Shown: positions 22,687-32,310 of the stretch, piece by piece
Layout of the letters: each line of letters starts with the position of its first letter
Position numbering within the stretch: the first letter of the stretch is position 1
Source of the DNA: Marchantia polymorpha subsp. ruderalis
Taxonomy: Eukaryota > Streptophyta > Marchantiopsida > Marchantiales > Marchantiaceae
Assembly: GCA_037833965.1 (NCBI GenBank)
Contig: AP031357.1
Location: 16,450,001-16,514,000 of the forward strand
Length of the DNA: 64,000 bases
Reading direction: 5' to 3'
Program-made: the position numbers and the translations under genes
The notes under the pieces: generated by a model
What the model was told of the DNA's origin: nothing
Database searches by the model: none
What the model saw: the letters and a program-made list of their open reading frames with translations, nothing else

Positions 22687-24327
22687 GTAGTTCAAGGCGT
22701 CTTGCCTTGGGATTCTTCCAGTTTCGGAAGTGCAAATCAGGAACTCATTTTCTTTGCGTGTTTGTGTCCTTAGTTTTGTCACCACGCAAGAGGAGCTACA
22801 ACTTGGCGATCCGCATTTTGTAGCTGAAGGCCTTCGGCCGAATGTTCAGAGCTAGTGTATTGGTTAGAGACTTGAGTAGTTCAGATCTACACCTGCGGGT
22901 GATTGCCGATGCTAAGAGCTAGTAACTAGTTAGATACTTGAACGGTTCCCCCTTACACTTTCGAGTGATTGTTCCTGATTGTACTCCTTCGGGATTTTTC
23001 CCCTTAATGCCAAAGTGAAGTTTTGTTACTTCGAGTAAGCCTTGATTGTAATTCAGGTTACGCTGCAGCAGGTGCCTTCAGGGCAACCCCTGTAGTATTT
23101 CTGGGAATGACAAGTGCCTAAGAATTCAAACTCTTCAATAGACTGTTATGGTGTGCTACTGGATCGTTTCTCAGCTGAGTCTCTTAGTCAGACCTGTGTT
23201 CTCTGCGCGTTTTGTGAGTTGAGTGTGTTGTTCACCGCGTGTGAGTGACTTCGATCCGAAGTAGGAAGTTCAATCCGGGTTCCCTGTGCTAGCAGAAACT
23301 AGTGGAAGGGTTGTAAAAGCCGGAGTTGGGAGTCACTACCCGCAGATTCGTTGAGTGTATTTGTGAGAGACTTTCCCCCTGAAATCTTAAGTAGAGGTCC
23401 TAACCGACCTCTGAGTTGTGTTTCTATAGTTTTAGGTGTGTGTGTGTGTGTGTTGAGTGAACTACGCTGCACTGTGCGACCTCCGAGTGATCTCCGAGTG
23501 GACACTTGCAGTAATTCTGGGAGTGACAGTCGCTTGAGAATTCAAACTCTTCAATAGTCTATTAAATGTGACACTTTGTACTCTGTGTGTTGCCTCTGTC
23601 CCTGTGGGTTCGACCTTTCTACCACTATATTGCAGTTTTAGCCTTTGGTGGGTTATTACAAGTCCTCACATATGACTCTCCAAACTTGCTTGAGAGATGC
23701 TACTCTACTTCTCTATTTATACTACTTGAGAAGTTATCATAGTAACATGTGGGAATTCCTCCTAACTCACTTTTACCTAGGTAAGTTTGACTAACCCACA
23801 ATATGTGGCAACATGCCATTGGCCTAGCTAAACCTTCTAGAATTTTTTGGAATCCAAGGTTGGGGTGGCAACATGCCATTGGAAACTTTTAAACTTCTAG
23901 AAGCTTCATAGCCACTAAGTCAACATTGGATTTAGTATAGCCAATCATCTTTCATATATTTTCAAACCAATCAAATCCAAGTTTCTAGTCAAATATCTAA
24001 TACCTTGGAATCTAGAACTTTTGTATAAGAAAATATAGAAGTGCTCACTCCTTGTAAAAGACAAAATAGAAGTGCTCACTCCACTCTTCTAGAATTCCGC
24101 TAATTATTCCGCCAACTATAGACATTGTAGCTAAACTTAGTCATGACTAGATAAACTTAGTTATAACTAACTACTTTAGTCATAACTAGCTATACTTAGC
24201 TATGCCTTGGCTAATCATCCTTAATCACTTGACCACTTCTTAAACTTAGTACATATGTGCAACACCCGGTTTACAGTACGGCCGAGATCTAGACCTGCCG
24301 ACATCGATTCATCGTGAGTCTAGCGAG

Positions 24328-24882
24328 GTGGTGAACCTTGATGACCCGAACATGTGGGTGAGAGTATGTTCTCAACGTGCAGAGCTCTTTCGTAGAGTTA
24401 TGCCTGCGGCATTTGAGAATCTTGTGATTGCTCAACATAGAGATACGTTGCGATACGCAACCATCCGGGGAGGAGATTATCGACCATCAATTCGTAGGTT
24501 CCATGTGGAAGAATACGTTTATCTACAACAGACTATACGGACAACATTGGATGTGACGGCGGGACGCACTATCTTGCGAGTGCATGAGGTGTTATCTTCT
24601 GGAGTTCTCCTGTTGGAGGGTCGTGACGATGTTGTTTCAAAGGATCATGTGCGCAATTGTGCTCCATGTCACCTCCAAAATGTGGATGGGACTATAGATC
24701 CAAGCTTAGCAATAGTACGTGCTGGCTTGAGGTGTATGCTCTATGAATCAGCTGATCAGGCTGCCCGTATGTTGGTGTGTGATATGTGTTCTAGGGGATG
24801 GCATATGTCATGCTTGACTCCACCTATCGATGTTGTTCTGGTTGGACGATGGGTTTGTCTTCGATTTACTTCAGAGGGGTAG
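24328..24882 (+). pseudogene. G1 integrase C-terminus with PHD-finger-like domain
   Basis: A 184-residue open stretch following the integrase core across the L1b insertion. Residues 1-110 are the integrase C-terminal region (VRVCSQRAELFRRVMPAAFE, YATIRGGDYRPSIRRFHVEE, ILRVHEVLSSGVLLLEGRD). Residues 136-178 carry the spacing of a PHD finger: a Cys near 136, CDMC at 151-154, H159, C162 and a W-x-C near 175-177. PHD fingers read histone H3 tails, so this could steer integration, as chromodomains do in other Gypsy integrases. It belongs to a broken element and the zinc-binding pattern is not fully kept. Confidence 0.6.
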
Positions 24883-25082
24883 ATGACTTGATCTTCACAT
24901 GTTATGAATTACAGATAGGCAACTAACGAGGGGCTGACATAGCACTCGGCCTATTGGTTTGCGCACCCAAGAAGATGTATAACATGTAGTTGTGGATAGG
25001 GCTACATGGGAGGCAGAGGAACCTGACCGCCAGTTAGGCGGTCGAGTTGTGATACATTTGAGTGTGTAAGCTCTTGTGTCCT

Positions 25083-25108
25083 ATGTGTGTGTGTGTGTGT
25101 GTATGTGT
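25083..25108. repeat. TG microsatellite
   Basis: An uninterrupted run of TG units in the 3' region of G1, just before the C/D LTR end. Comparable TG runs occur inside the U5 of the A and B LTRs (about 6366-6382, 7398-7415, 20796-20819, 45867-45882). Confidence 0.8.
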
Positions 25109-25140
25109 GTAGCATGTCAGCAATGTAAAGTGTATGGCGA

Positions 25141-25559
25141 TACATATTTGCACGACAGACACTGCATCCGAAGTAGTAGCCCAATTCGGATGTTCTGAGT
25201 AGCAATTGGCTAGATCAGATTTTAAGCAAATTCGTAATTGGAAGCTCCGTGCAACTAACTAAGTGTTTCCTTCGGAAATTCCCCCCCCCCCCCCCCCCCT
25301 TGAATACTAAGACAGGGTCGCAATCGACCTTTGTGATGCTTGATTGGAGAAGTTTCAGGATTGATGTGTGATTTACGCTGCAATGTGCCTTCTTCAGACT
25401 TAGCACATGAAGTATTTCTGGGAGTGATAGCCGCTTGAGAATTCAAACTCTTCAATAGACTATTAATACATGACACTTGTTGCTCTTTGTGTTGTTTTTG
25501 TCCTCGTGGGATCGGATCTTTACCATTATACTGCATTTTGGTATTTATTTGTCATTACA
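25141..25559 (+). mobile_element. C/D-family LTR, 3' end only (D2)
   Basis: It matches D1 (9605-10379) over the U5 part: GCATCCGAAGTAG, TTTTAAGCAAATTC, the TTTCAGG segment, GAATTCAAACTC, and the terminal GTATTTATTTGTCATTACA ending at 25559. It includes a 19-base C run (25281-25299) where related copies have a much shorter run. The 5' part and the U3 frame are absent. Confidence 0.6.
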
Positions 25560-26794
25560 ATGACTTTATTAGTATAAGATTAGATAGTAGAGTAAAAGTT
25601 TCTCAATCCTTGGAGATGGGCATGGGATATTCTTTTCTTTGTTAGGTATGTCTTGGCCTTTAAATTTGCGTGGATTGGACTTAGTGTGGATGCCAAGCCA
25701 CTGGAATAGCTATAAAGTTAGCACTTTAGAGTGTAGAGGGGAAGTTGCCTTGAAGAATTTTCCACTTCAAATCGAGAAGTAGTTCTTTTGATCTTTACTC
25801 ATCTGCAAGTGAGAAGCAGTTCTTTTGATTGTTCCTCATGTTCAGGTGACTTTGTTCATTCAACAAAGGCCAACCTTCACTGATTTTCTCATTATCTCAT
25901 ACTATTCTTACAGTGTACCTATAAGACGTAGATTAGAATGTAGTGAAAAGTAATTTGTGTTTGAACTTGGACTAATCTATGTGGGAGGTGACATACTCGG
26001 GAGACACCTTGATGTCAGCAAGGTGTTACCTCACTTAGACTAGAGTGGAGTGAATGCAGAGGGAGTGACAACATTTCTAAGGTAGACTTGACTTTTTGAC
26101 AACGGAATAAAATCCATTAGTTGTAAGTTACGAGATTTTTAAGTGTTATAGTATAATTGAACTATTTTCTTTTTATCTAAAGGTGCACACTTCTCATAGA
26201 ACCGGCTACATGACGGGGTATTAAACACCAAGTATAGCATAATCTAGTGCTAAACAAACCATTTAGGTCAACCTTAGATGGTTTTACTCACTTTTGTTAG
26301 TTTTTCGCATCACATGTCTTTGTGATGGTAGACCTGGTCTTGGATGGGATTCTACGTTGCATCAGTTGCTAGAGCCCAACGCTGATGAGAGAGAGAGCGT
26401 GCGATGGAGTTTACGATTGGTGTGAATGCAGCTTCTTAAGTTTCAGAGTCATCATGTTTCAGGTTTCGGATCATGCTATGAATCTGAAGTGTAAGATCAG
26501 TTGTTGTAGGTGTGAAAAGTGTTGGAAATATCTAAGAAGTTGATCTTCGTTATCTTAGGTTTAACTATGTCTAACTAGTGATGACTAAATCTAGCTAGTT
26601 ATAACTAAGTTCATCTAGTTATGATTAAGTTTAGTTATAGTGTCCATACTGCAGAGCAAGAATCTCGAGATAGAAAGCTCATCACATAGTAAATAGCTTA
26701 AATTGTTCGATGGAAACTCTACCTAGACTACATAATATTTAGCAAATTAAGAGGAGAAGAAAGAAACTATGAACACATGAAACCTCTACTTCAG
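25560..26794. other. Unassigned AT-rich stretch between elements
   Basis: I recognise no gene here. Open frames are short and show no known motif. Positions about 26560-26650 carry repeated TAACTAG/TAGTTATGACTAAG-like strings that also occur near the start of L1-family LTRs (24090-24240 reversed, 52590-52640 reversed, 63880-63950), so at least part is old LTR sequence. The rest may be LTR or intergenic. Confidence 0.4.
26786..26794. repeat. 9-bp target site duplication, left copy
   Basis: CTACTTCAG, identical to 27552-27560 on the far side of the Mutator-like element. Confidence 0.75.
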
Positions 26795-27551
26795 CAAGAT
26801 ATGCTTGATAGGACCCATCAATAACATATTTACTTGATTGGACCCATCAAGTTTTGTTTTACCCGATGGGACCCCACGGACTGTGTGCCGTCGATGAGTT
26901 TTAGTAAATGTTCTAATATGAATATGTTCTTGTATCTATTCTTTTATTTGTTCTTTTAAAATCATGTTCTTGTAACAATGGCTCAATATGTTCTCGCACC
27001 CATCCATTCCGACTCTAGGTCAACTTCTCCGAATTCTCGATGCGAGGCGAGCATAGTCCTCGATCGACAACCCGAATTTGATCGCGTGGCAGCGGAAGAA
27101 CAGCAGGCGGCGCAGAATCTTCGAGAAGCTCGACAGCCACCGATGCAATCAATCCCCGAAATCCGAGCAATGCATCAAATTTCCGTCACAAGGTCTTGCC
27201 ATGAGGTTGACGACGACAACGGAGAGAGAGGCTCTCGTCCCCATCCATGAATATGCCCAGCCCCAACCCTAACCTCCAAGCCCAAGCCCAAAGCCCGGCA
27301 ACCGCAGGGCACCAACTTAACGGTTTTCTTGAAGTTGGTGCGCGGTGAGGGAGAGGCGAGAGCGACGGTGGAGAGGGTAAAACAAGAAGCGCTGTGAGGC
27401 TGCCACATGAGCCCCTGACCTTTCTGCTGTCGTCTAGTACGTAGAACTCAGCCTCGTGGCTTGCCGCCTACTAAAACAGTTTGACGTGTGCCGTCATTGG
27501 GGTCCCATCGGGTAAAACGAAACTTGATGAATCCCATCAAGCAAATATCTC
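26795..27551. mobile_element. Mutator-like nonautonomous element (possible Pack-MULE)
   Basis: The element is 757 bp and flanked by perfect 9-bp direct repeats CTACTTCAG (26786-26794 and 27552-27560), the target size of Mutator-like elements. Its ends are inverted repeats: the left has AGATATGCTTGATAGG, then ACTTGATTGGACCCATCAAG and TTTTACCCGATGGGACCCCA; the right end has the reverse complement of close versions. TIR-like homology covers roughly 70 bases per side, with an extra partial repeat on the left. The interior (about 26960-27450) is far more GC-rich than its surroundings and codes for nothing I recognise (a 90-codon plus frame starts at 26978). No transposase is present. Captured host DNA is plausible. 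Confidence 0.7.
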
Positions 27552-27560
27552 CTACTTCAG
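27552..27560. repeat. 9-bp target site duplication, right copy
   Basis: CTACTTCAG, identical to 26786-26794. Confidence 0.75.
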
Positions 27561-29460
27561 AAGATATTAAGACTAGGTTGTATTAACTAGTGAAGTTGCA
27601 AATGTGAGTTACGTAATGATTAATGAGTATACATAGCTCGCCAAGATTGCACTAAGGCCTGGAGTTGGGGGCATGGTAAATGGTCTCCTTTGAGCTATGG
27701 CTACAATTAGGTTGAAAATAACCAGCCATCATCCCTGTTGGAAGAAGATAAACGCTCACAAACGAGAGCTCTTGCTACAATTTATTTTAATTTAATGTGG
27801 ATAGTGAAGAAGTGGATGACAAGATATCGGAAGTAGTAAACCATTGATCTTATTCATTACAATAAAAGGAGGCCAACTTTTGCTTTGAGGGTCAATATTG
27901 CACAAGATGTGTCATTTGAATATGTTGTTGTGCGGCACCTGGTGGCAAAGCACTCTTTCTAGCTGCAAAATTGAACAGCACAATGAAATTATTGGCAATA
28001 GATATAAACAAAGTACGTATTAGGAGGCTGCAAAATAGCTAGGAGTCTCAAACATAGTGAGCACATTTGGTTGTGATCTTTGGACTTACACTGCTAGGGT
28101 AGGTGGCATTGCAGACAAAGTGCTTCTGGATGCTCCCTTGAGTGGATTGGATGTTATAGCGAAAAGGTCCGAAGGGTCACAAGTGGTATTGATCCAACTC
28201 ACTCGATGACTTTTTAGGTTTGAAGTCGAGGTTTCCTTCGGCAACACATTTTGAAAGCAAAGAGTACTTGATGCTCCCAATGGAAGTATACTTTTGAACC
28301 ATCAAGACCGCATAGGACTAAGTCACTCTAGCAGCACCTATCCAGTATCTAGAAAGATGATCCAATTTCTGACTTAATACACTAAGTTCTTTGGCTTCTG
28401 GCATGATTTGCTTCTCCAGTCCATAAAAATCACCTATGATTTCGCATAAGTAATTTCATCAATGATCTCCGTTTAATGAGAATCACTCACGTTATAATCG
28501 TGAGTTGCAGAACCTGACATCATAGAAATTCGACTGATTATATTATATTCATTACTTACATATTCAAACTTATGTATTCGAGCTTGGAGAGTTAAAAACA
28601 ATCGTTTTGGCTTTCAATTGTTTTTCAATAACAAGTAGTTGATTTCAAAGTGTATTGTAGAAATGTTTATAAATGGTTGTTTTAAGATTTATATGTTGTT
28701 CTAAACAAGAAAAAACATATCGTGTTTGTTTTAGTTCCTTCTTTCATTCTTTAATAATAATGGAATTTACACCGATATATGGAAGTGGACATGACATTTG
28801 TGTTTCTTTTAAATCTTTCATACTTATTTGTTTTGATTTTATTCACAACATCATTTTAAAAGGGGATGAAATTCCATCTTCCTGGATGAACGATAATTTT
28901 GATGCCAAGAACCAAAGTTGTCGAGAATCAGAATATGACTAGCAGGTACTCTTCGTAATGTTAACTGTGATTTAATGTAAACTGTGCTGTACATGTTTCT
29001 TTTGTGAGAGTGAAAGACTTTGATGACTTAAAAAAAGTCCTCAGACAAAAATGCAGCGAAGTCTCCACTGGAAGACTGCACAGCAACTTGGAAAGCAGCG
29101 AATTCTCTACAGAGAGAATCGAATCTATGGCTATGGCTCATAATGGCTTCTCGACACGACTAGGGCTTTCATAATGGCTTCCGACACGGGAGTGGTTTGC
29201 TTTCCAAATCCTCAAAGTTCATTCTATGCATTTGTGCTCTGACACTAAGAATTGGGCTGACCGGTGAGTATTTGACCCTCGCACCTTACTAAGCAACAGC
29301 ACTCGGACATGTCAATCAGAACCATCTGATATATCCTCTGTTCGAGGTTCTCGGGACAAAATGCAGAAACATTTCTCGATTCAGCAATTCGATGACCTTG
29401 AGGCTTCAATGATTCATAACATTTTTAGTTTCAGCTGAATTGTTTTCGAGGTGAACGTTG
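27561..29460. other. Intergenic region upstream of the glucanase-lectin gene
   Basis: AT-rich and without LTR hairpin motifs. A 64-codon minus-strand frame (28086-28280, GASSTLCFQNVLP..., ending beside a GTAAGT) and an 89-codon plus-strand frame (28673-28942) are open, but I recognise neither. They may be chance or gene remnants. A GTGAGTA splice-donor-like string lies at 29264-29270, some 200-350 bases upstream of the glucanase coding part, but the short frame running into it does not join the glucanase frame in phase. Confidence 0.4.
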
Positions 29461-29702
29461 GGGCCAGCCATAATTCTGATCCAGTGATTTCATGGCAGGC
29501 GGCTGGACAGGGATTTATTTCGGGGAAGAGGCTCCAACATCCCGAGCAGGATCCAGGTCGTCCAGAAGTTCCGACATATGGGCCAGCTATAGTTCTAATT
29601 TTCCAGTGATTTTATGGCAGACGGCTGGACAGGGATCTGTTTCGGGGAGGAAGGCTCCAACATCCCGAGCAGGACCCAGGTCGTCCAGAAGTTCCGACAA
29701 TT
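29461..29702 (+). repeat. About 121-bp tandem duplication at the 5' edge of the glucanase gene
   Basis: GGGCCAGCCATAATTCTGAT with the following GGCGGCTGGACAGGGAT, and so on, is repeated about 121-122 bases later with small differences. The segment holds an acceptor-like ...ATGGCAG and the first codons of the mature glucanase (GWTGI). Only the second copy is in frame with the rest of the gene. Confidence 0.75.
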
Positions 29703-32310
29703 GGGCATCACCCGCGTCCGCCTCTACCACACTTACCAGAGCACGCTCCAGGCTTTCTCCAACAGCGGCATTCAACTCACCGTGGGCATAACGAACGCAG
29801 ATATCATCAAGGCCTTATCAAGTGTGGGCTCTGCCAGGAGCTGGGTCGATCGCAACATCGTCCCTTATGGCTCCAGTAACATCGTCGCTGTTACGGTGGG
29901 AAACGAAGTCTTTTCTTCGACGGCGAACAATTTGAAAAACGCACTGCTGCCTTCAATGAAGAATCTGAGAGAGGCGCTGAATCAGGCAGGTAAGAGTGGG
30001 ATCAAGGTCACAACAGCTCACGCTTTCGACGTCGTCACGAACACCTTCCCCCCATCTAGCGGCCAGTTCGCTGATACCGGAAGGATGCAGCCCTTGGTGA
30101 ACTGGTTGGCCTCGGTAGGATCCGATTTCATCTGCAACATCTACCCTTACTCTACGTACATGAACTCCAATGGGCAAATCACGTTGCAATTTGGCCGTCT
30201 TGAATCTGGTTCTGTCAAAGATTCAAACAATGGCGAGATATACACAAATCTTCTCGCACAGCGGCTGGACGCAGTTTATGCAGCTCTGGGGAGATTGGGG
30301 CAGGGAAACATGCGCGTGGTCGTTGGGGAGATCGGCTGGCCCACTTCAGGAGGCACTGCCACAGATACAGACAACGCTCGGATCCACAATCAAAACCTGG
30401 TGAACTTAGCTAGAGGAGGAACGCCACTCAAGCCCAACTGGGGAATCCAGACTTACATTTTTGCAATGTTCGACGAGAATCAGAAGGCTGCTGGCTTAGA
30501 GAAGAGCTGGGGTTTGTACAATCCGAGAAACTTCCAAGCGAAGTATACCATCAACTTCGGAAACTCACCTACCCTTAGCAATCGCATCACCCAGGGAATG
30601 AGACTGAGTAGTGGACAGTTTGTCATGTCCAAAAATGAAGTCTACAAGTTTATCATGGAGGCTGACGGCAACTTGGTCCTGTATGAAAATGGTGTCACAC
30701 CTCTGTGGGCCAGCCATACCGTTTGCAGCGCCTCGGATGGTTACTTCGAGCTGCTATCCGATGGAAACGCTGTAGTGTACGGTGGTGGTGTTGCACACTG
30801 GACTTCGAATACTTTGGGGCGTAATGATGGAGCTCACCGCATCGACGTTGAGGACGATGGCAACACTGTCATGTACAACGAAGCAAATCAAGCCATTTGG
30901 GCTACCAACACATCGAGCGGTAGCATCACCCAGGGAATGAGACTGAGTAGCGGACAGTTTGTCGAATCCAAAAATCGAGTTTACAGGTTTATCATGCAGG
31001 CTGACTGCAACTTGGTCCTGTATCAAACTAATGTCGGACATCTGTGGGCCAGCAATACCGCTGGGTGCGGCTTGGATGGTTATATGGTGCTGCAATACGA
31101 TGGAAACGCTGTAGTGTACGCTGGCGGTGTTGCACGCTGGGCTTCGAATACTTGGGGGCGTAATGATGGAGCTCACCGCATCGACGTTCAAGACGATGGC
31201 AACGCTGTCATGTACAATGGAGCAAATCAAGCCATTTGGGCGACCAACACATCGAGCGGTCGCATCACCCAGGGAATGAGACTGAGTAGCGGAAAGTTTG
31301 TCGAATCCAAAAATGGAGCCTACAGGTTTATCATGCAGGCTAACTGCAACCTGGTCCTGTATCAAAATAATGTCGGACATCTGTGGGCCAGCAATACCGC
31401 TGGGTGCGGCTCGGATGGTTATATGGTGCTGCAATCCGATGGAAACGCTGTAGTGTACGCTGGCGGTGTTGCACGCTGGGCTTCGAAAACTTGGGGGCGT
31501 AATGATGGAGCTCACCGCATCGACGTTCAAGACGATGGTAACACTGTCATGTACAACGAAGCAAATAAAGCCATTTGGGCTACCAACACAGTGGGCAGTC
31601 GCATCACCCAGGGAATGAGACTGAGTAGCGGAAAGTTTGTCGAATCCAAAAATCGAGTCTACAGGTTTATCATGCAGGCTGACTGCAACTTGGTCCTGTA
31701 TCAAACTGGTGTCGGACCTCTGTGGACCAGCAATACCGCTGGCAGGGGCTCGGATGGTTATATGGAGCTGCAATCCGATGGAAACGCTGTAGTGTACGGT
31801 GGCGGTGTTGCACTCTGGGCTTCGAACACTTTGGGGCGTAATGATGGAGCTCACCACATCGACGTTCAGGACGATGGCAACACTGTCATGTACAATAAAG
31901 CAAATGAAGCCATTTGGGCTACCAACACATCGAGCGGTCGCATCACCCAGGGAATGAGATTGAGTAGCGGACAGTTTGTCGAATCCAAAAATCGAGTTTA
32001 CAGGTTTATCATGCAGGCTGACTGCAACTTGGTCCTGTATCACATTGGTGTCGGACCTCTGTGGGCCAGCAATACCGCTTGCAGCCGCAGGGATGGTCAT
32101 ATGGAGCTGCAACCCGATGGAAACGCTGTAGTGTACGTTGGCAGTGTTGAACGCTGGGGTTTACGCTCACCAGCGGACGCGCGCTGGGCTTCGAATACTT
32201 GGGGGCGTAATGATGGAGCTCACCGTATCGACGTTCAGGACGATGGCAACACTGTCATGTACAACGAAGCAAATGAAGCCATTTGGGCTACTAACACAGC
32301 AGGGAGATGA
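29614..32310 (+). CDS. GH17 beta-1,3-glucanase fused to five bulb-type lectin domains
   Basis: 898-codon frame. Residues 5-320 are a complete GH17 endo-1,3-beta-glucanase domain (starts GWTGICFGEEGSNIP; general acid E98 in VTVGNEVF; nucleophile E239 in VVVGEIGWPTSGG; ends SWGLYNPRNF). Five B-lectin domains of 113 residues follow, starting at nt 30586, 30925, 31264, 31603 and 31942, each opening ITQGMRLSSG. Each has three mannose-site motifs of the QxDxNxVxY type (QADCNLVLY, QSDGNAVVY, QDDGNTVMY); domain 1 has E or L for Q, domain 3 has QANCNLVLY. The domains lack the extra PAN/kinase parts of lectin receptor kinases. GH17 enzymes cleave callose or fungal beta-1,3-glucan, usually in the apoplast. 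The ATG at 29614 gives no signal peptide; ATGGCAG there may instead be a 3' splice site with a signal-peptide exon upstream. Host gene, probably functional or recently so. Confidence 0.85.
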   Translation: MADGWTGICFGEEGSNIPSRTQVVQKFRQLGITRVRLYHTYQSTLQAFSNSGIQLTVGITNADIIKALSSVGSARSWVDRNIVPYGSSNIVAVTVGNEVFSSTANNLKNALLPSMKNLREALNQAGKSGIKVTTAHAFDVVTNTFPPSSGQFADTGRMQPLVNWLASVGSDFICNIYPYSTYMNSNGQITLQFGRLESGSVKDSNNGEIYTNLLAQRLDAVYAALGRLGQGNMRVVVGEIGWPTSGGTATDTDNARIHNQNLVNLARGGTPLKPNWGIQTYIFAMFDENQKAAGLEKSWGLYNPRNFQAKYTINFGNSPTLSNRITQGMRLSSGQFVMSKNEVYKFIMEADGNLVLYENGVTPLWASHTVCSASDGYFELLSDGNAVVYGGGVAHWTSNTLGRNDGAHRIDVEDDGNTVMYNEANQAIWATNTSSGSITQGMRLSSGQFVESKNRVYRFIMQADCNLVLYQTNVGHLWASNTAGCGLDGYMVLQYDGNAVVYAGGVARWASNTWGRNDGAHRIDVQDDGNAVMYNGANQAIWATNTSSGRITQGMRLSSGKFVESKNGAYRFIMQANCNLVLYQNNVGHLWASNTAGCGSDGYMVLQSDGNAVVYAGGVARWASKTWGRNDGAHRIDVQDDGNTVMYNEANKAIWATNTVGSRITQGMRLSSGKFVESKNRVYRFIMQADCNLVLYQTGVGPLWTSNTAGRGSDGYMELQSDGNAVVYGGGVALWASNTLGRNDGAHHIDVQDDGNTVMYNKANEAIWATNTSSGRITQGMRLSSGQFVESKNRVYRFIMQADCNLVLYHIGVGPLWASNTACSRRDGHMELQPDGNAVVYVGSVERWGLRSPADARWASNTWGRNDGAHRIDVQDDGNTVMYNEANEAIWATNTAGR

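Larger units (their letters stand above)
13775..23660 (+). mobile_element. B-family giant LTR, solo copy B1, carrying LTR A3
   Basis: It starts TGTGGTAACCCACTTTTTGC and ends GGTGGGTTATTACA, with 5-bp target copies ACTCC (13770-13774) and AGTCC (23661-23665). The undisturbed target is visible in L1a (reverse complement, 10695-10699) and reads AGTCC, so the boundaries are secure. Without the A3 insertion the unit is about 5.0 kb. It has no gag-pol, hence a solo LTR. It contains a hairpin-rich leader (13775-14700), U3 frame remains on both sides of A3, TATAAA at 22681-22686, and U5. Confidence 0.85.
13568..24275 (-). mobile_element. Solo LTR L1b inside the G1 integrase, carrying LTR B1
   Basis: On the minus strand the unit starts TGTAAACCGGGTGTTGCAC (24275 leftwards) and ends GGAGTTTGCA (13568). 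Subtracting the B1 insertion gives an LTR of roughly 0.8 kb. Both sides are consecutive codons of the G1 integrase (LLY on the left, YGRDLDLP on the right), so the insertion point is certain. The duplicated target is GTAT on the left and GTAC on the right, a 4-bp duplication that differs at one base. No internal region is present, so it is a solo LTR. Confidence 0.75.
10907..25064 (+). mobile_element. Gypsy element G1 (pol with PHD-like tail), interrupted
   Basis: Broken Ty3/Gypsy polyprotein. Recognisable parts in order: reverse transcriptase about 11169-11933 (RRMCGDYRPINRQ, FSTLDLRAGYHHLPI, FGLKNAPAEFQ, CYIDDILVFSD); RNase H about 12250-12510 (YSLYEGECLAAVW, VTNHQPLKWL); integrase zinc-binding region about 12925-13065 (H..H, then CMVCDR); integrase core about 13100-13567 (WSLDFGG, VLTDQGIEFQ). 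After the solo LTR L1b, the integrase C-terminal part resumes at 24276 (YGRDLDLP) and runs into a PHD-finger-like region (24733-24861) and a short tail ending near 25064. No gag is visible. Several breaks, so it is a fossil. Confidence 0.8.

Noticed and set aside
28086-28280. A host gene exon on the minus strand
   Set aside because: The GTAAGT nearby is suggestive, but joining to the next acceptor-like site gives no continuing frame and I recognise no domain.
30754-32112. A 452-codon minus-strand frame opposite the lectin repeats
   Set aside because: It is a shadow created by the codon-periodic 339-bp repeats on the plus strand. It shows no domain of its own.
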